DNA of 64,000 nt. Source: Alisma plantago-aquatica. Lineage: Eukaryota; Streptophyta; Magnoliopsida; Alismatales; Alismataceae. Position numbers and translations under genes: made by a program. The stretch spans positions 1,332,214,304-1,332,278,303 of the forward strand of contig OY856410.1 of the NCBI GenBank assembly GCA_963693085.1, written 5' to 3'. Below are positions 61,333-64,000 of the stretch, piece by piece (the stretch's first letter is position 1; the number at the start of each line of letters is the position of its first letter). The notes under the pieces were generated by a model. It was not told the DNA's origin, made no database searches, and saw nothing but the letters and a program-made list of their open reading frames with translations.

Positions 61333-63579
61333 TGTTGGGTTTTAAGGGAGGCAGAGAAGGCAGTGGAAACAAAAAAATTTCTCCCCCAAACCCAGAACAA
61401 GGAAACGCGTCAATGTCTATATAATAGGAAATGGATGGTTTGTAGAATGATACCTTGTCCCGAGGCTTGCTCGGCGATAATAGCTCGCACCTTACGCGGT
61501 CTTCACCTCCGGTCTTGGACGGTGTCTATGCCGCTCCTGGTCGCACCGGGACTGATGACTCCTGGTGTCACTGGGACTGTCGGGATTGACAGTTGTCCTC
61601 CGAGGGGCAGAAACCTCCCGCCTCTGAAGTAGTCCACACGGACCACCTCAAACTCCAATCTCCTTGTCCCACAAGGAATTGGAAGGAGTCGCACCCTCCT
61701 GTCAGTGTACTAGTCGCCAACACACTCTCCTGCCACCAATCACAACTATAGTTGTCTTTCCCTTGCTGTGCCTCCCTTATCGGGTAGCACTTGCTCGGGC
61801 TTTCTCTTGGTTACCAAAACCAGAGAGAACAACAACTTCACAGAACAACTGGTTGCACTGGGTTGTATTTTGAGAAGCCCCCAATACCCCTATATATAGG
61901 ATGGTCATGGGACAGGGTTCTCCATCCCGGGCAATGCGGGACTAAAAGCAGGATTAGAAGGGTTCGAGATTTTCCACAAAAACAACCAACTGTGCAACCT
62001 GAACCGATCATTTCACAACTAAAACGGTCGGTTGGGGACCTGAGCCGGTCGGTTGACACCTCAACTGATCGGTTGGGACCCATGAAACGATTGGTTCATT
62101 TCTGAATCGATCGGTTCGTGGTCCTGATCAGTTCGTGATTGACTTTCCTTCTTTTGTTTCTAATTGGTATCAAATACCAATCCTTGTTCCAATCAAATTG
62201 GGTAAGTGAAACGAAAGGAAAATTCTCACCAATCCTACTTTCCCAACTTGCCCTGTTGGACCAGTTGAATGATCGTTTCAACACTTGAAGCGATTGTTTC
62301 ACCCTATCCATCAGCTGATCGACTCACTGTTTAAGCCGACCGGTTCACCAAGCTCAACTGATCGGTTCATCACATGAGCCGATCAGTTGGGAGTGCAGAT
62401 TGTGCAGAATCAGTCAATTGCAGTTTCAATCAATCCGATACTCTAATCAATCTGTCCAACACCATGAACACTTTGATTTTGAGCTATCAATCAATTGAGT
62501 GTTTAATTGAACTACTAAAATCCTTTAGTAATCAATCCAAACATTGTTTGTGGACAAATCTCCTCTTCCAAGTTAAATCCTATGTGTGTGACCCTGCAGG
62601 TCCATTTCACGTTGGCAGTGAAAGTCCATAACACTTATGACTTCACAAGCAAAGAGCGGTGCCTAGTCACACATCAGTGCTACCCAAGTGAAATAAAAAG
62701 TTGGAGAACAACTTTCAATCCTACAATCCGTGAATGGGGTTACAGCGAATGTATAATTCCTTTATCACTGATATCCCGAATGAACTCGAGGCATGGAACA
62801 GTCATCCTGTCAACGTTCATTCACTTTCTTGATCTCAGAGCAGACTGGAAGAGATATGTATCACATCAATATCACATACTGATTCACACATGCGTGCACA
62901 TGCCTATTTCAATCCTACTCATCAAGTGGCCTTGGATATCAAACTCCCTCAGGAGGGACAAATCCCATATCTATCACTCACCCCTCAAAAGCCCCATGTG
63001 TCAAAGCCACCCAATCATCACCTTTATAACAACCCATGTTTCAGGACTGCTTTTGATGATGTCAAAATGTGCCCAACGACATGTGTTGAGTGTAGTGATT
63101 TTAGGTCAAAGAATTACACTCACCACCATCATTGTGAGTACTGACTGTGACTACCATGTCATGGTTCCATGTGTCAAACTCACAGTGGGTTTGTTTGGTA
63201 CACTTGTTCTCTAACAAGTACCTATGTGTTTGGTTTGATATCTCTATATCATGACTAATGAGATTTTGTCATCAACCAACACCACAATCTAGCCTTGTGT
63301 GTCATTGCTGTCTATCTACCTTCCAAAATGACATCCGACTAGGGACATAATGAGAATGTACAAACTCTTAGCATCCGTATGATCTCATCGTTCAGGTCCT
63401 AAACCTGAAGGCATACGTCATTGAGTACTGTCATTCTCTAGACATTCAATCTGTTCTATCACTATCTCATATGACTGAACCAGAAAGAATTGGAAGCTTG
63501 CCTTTGATGTTTATCAAATCAATCTTAATGTATCCCATTAATCATCCCATGATTAGCTCTCAGGGCATACATACCAACA
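61333..63579 (-). repeat. Element G 5' LTR (right copy)
   Basis: 2,247 bp with the same termini as 54438-56684 and scattered substitutions. A 210-aa plus-strand frame at 62582-63214 is antisense to the element and is broken in the other LTR, so it is not called as a gene. Confidence 0.92.
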
Positions 63580-64000
63580 AAGTCTACTCTACATTCTCCT
63601 GAATCGAGAGAAGCTATGCAGTAAGAACTAGATGCTCTGAAAACAAATGATACTTGGCCTCTTGTACCACAGTCAACTTGTCAACACACAATTGGAAGAA
63701 AATGGATCTATAAGGTTAAGTTAAAGTGAGATGGTTCAATTGATAGGTACAAAGCTTGTTTGGTGGCTAAAGGTTTTTCCCAAGAGGAAGGGCTTGACTA
63801 CTGGGAAATTTTCAGTCTTGTGGTTAAGTCCCCTACTATTAGAATAGTTTTAACAGTTGTTGTTAGTAAGAATTGGCCTCTGAGACAACTTGATGTTTGT
63901 AATGCCTTTTTTAATGGCTACTTAACTGAAGAAGTTTTAATGGAACAAATTTTGAGTTTTATTGATTCTTCTTATCCTAATCATGTCTGTCTCCTGAATA
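63580..64000 (+). pseudogene. Copia B reverse transcriptase, N-terminal part (runs off window)
   Basis: Copia RT resumes after G (AAGTC duplication at 63580-63584) in the same frame as 54433. Motifs: PESREAMQ, a TAG (usual Gln/Glu), ELDALKTNDTWPLVP, IGRKWIYKVKLK, TGA-containing DGSIDRYKACLVAKGFSQEE, then LDYWEIFSLVVKSPTIRIVL. WPLRQLDVCNAFFNGYLTEEV holds the first catalytic Asp. It continues past base 64000; RNase H and 3' LTR are expected to the right. Confidence 0.92.

Larger units (their letters stand above)
54438..63579 (-). mobile_element. Element G: Ty1/copia element, gag readable, pol decayed
   Basis: 9,142-bp element in minus orientation with perfect AAGTC duplication. Both LTRs measure 2,247 bp (54438-56684 and 61333-63579). 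Reading leftwards: 5' LTR, initiator tRNA-Met primer site, 1.4 kb leader, gag with knuckle, heavily decayed pol, short polypurine tract, 3' LTR. The gag type and the sequence before the 3' LTR indicate copia. Protease and integrase are not recognisable, so an internal deletion is likely besides decay. Confidence 0.9.
20573..64000 (+). mobile_element. Copia B: Ty1/copia element split by four insertions (runs off window)
   Basis: Plus-strand copia element whose parts lie at ~20573-20898, 28701-29079, 42713-43616, 52666-54437 and 63580-64000, about 3.8 kb in all. The order is LTR, primer site, gag, protease, integrase, RT. Each gap is a separate element with a perfect 5-bp target duplication (GTCTT, TCCAC, TGGAA, AAGTC). 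From 43192 onward the coding frame is the same across the F and G insertions. The left LTR edge is uncertain, and the RT end, RNase H and 3' LTR lie right of the window. Confidence 0.9.

Noticed and set aside
62582..63214. 210-aa plus-strand ORF, the longest in the right LTR of element G
   Set aside because: It lies antisense in an LTR, its counterpart in the left LTR (55687-55968 and neighbours) is broken, and no domain is recognisable.

Overview
The window is a block of nested plant transposable elements. I found no cellular protein-coding gene, tRNA or rRNA. The mix of families points to a flowering plant with a repeat-rich genome: an L1-type LINE with DUF4283 and a CCHC knuckle, Tekay/Del-like chromoviruses, an Athila-type Ty3/gypsy element, and Ty1/copia elements primed by initiator tRNA-Met. 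The species cannot be told from this sequence. Nearly all coding regions are broken by stop codons or frameshifts.

Layout, using labels of my own. (1) 1-~2535, minus: 5' part of an L1-type LINE. (2) Gypsy A, plus: gag, protease, RT, RNase H and integrase at ~2540-5785, then the rest of integrase, a chromodomain-like end and a 3' LTR at 15409-19946. A is split by a 9.6 kb Athila-like element (minus, 5786-15408; target duplication GTGGT). (3) 19947-~20572, minus: copia fragment H, ending exactly where A's LTR ends. (4) Copia B, plus, ~20573 to beyond the window: about 3.8 kb of element spread over 43 kb by four insertions, each with a perfect 5-bp target duplication. They are C (20899-28700, GTCTT), D (29080-42712, TCCAC), F (43617-52665, TGGAA) and G (54438-63579, AAGTC). 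D is a solo LTR that itself holds E, a complete-structure chromovirus of a related family in the opposite orientation (29621-40424).

The insertion order follows from the nesting. H predates A and probably B; A predates the Athila element and probably the LINE; B predates C, D, F and G; D predates E. C has LTRs, primer site and polypurine tract but no coding region, so it is a LARD-type non-autonomous element. F shares its LTR architecture and non-coding interior with C and still keeps RNase H and integrase remnants, so F belongs to a candidate helper lineage. G keeps one recognisable gag while its pol has decayed.

The most interesting signals are non-coding. All five gypsy elements with a readable 3' end carry a small hairpin 17-21 nt before the 3' LTR; stem bases differ but still pair, and the loop is purine-rich. 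The LTRs of C and F share a hairpin-rich module with a compensatory base change, preceded by tandem palindromic repeats whose sequence differs between the two families. The LTRs of A, C and G carry clusters of short palindromes, and those of C, D and E carry telobox motifs. All of this was read by eye; no alignment, folding or database search was run.
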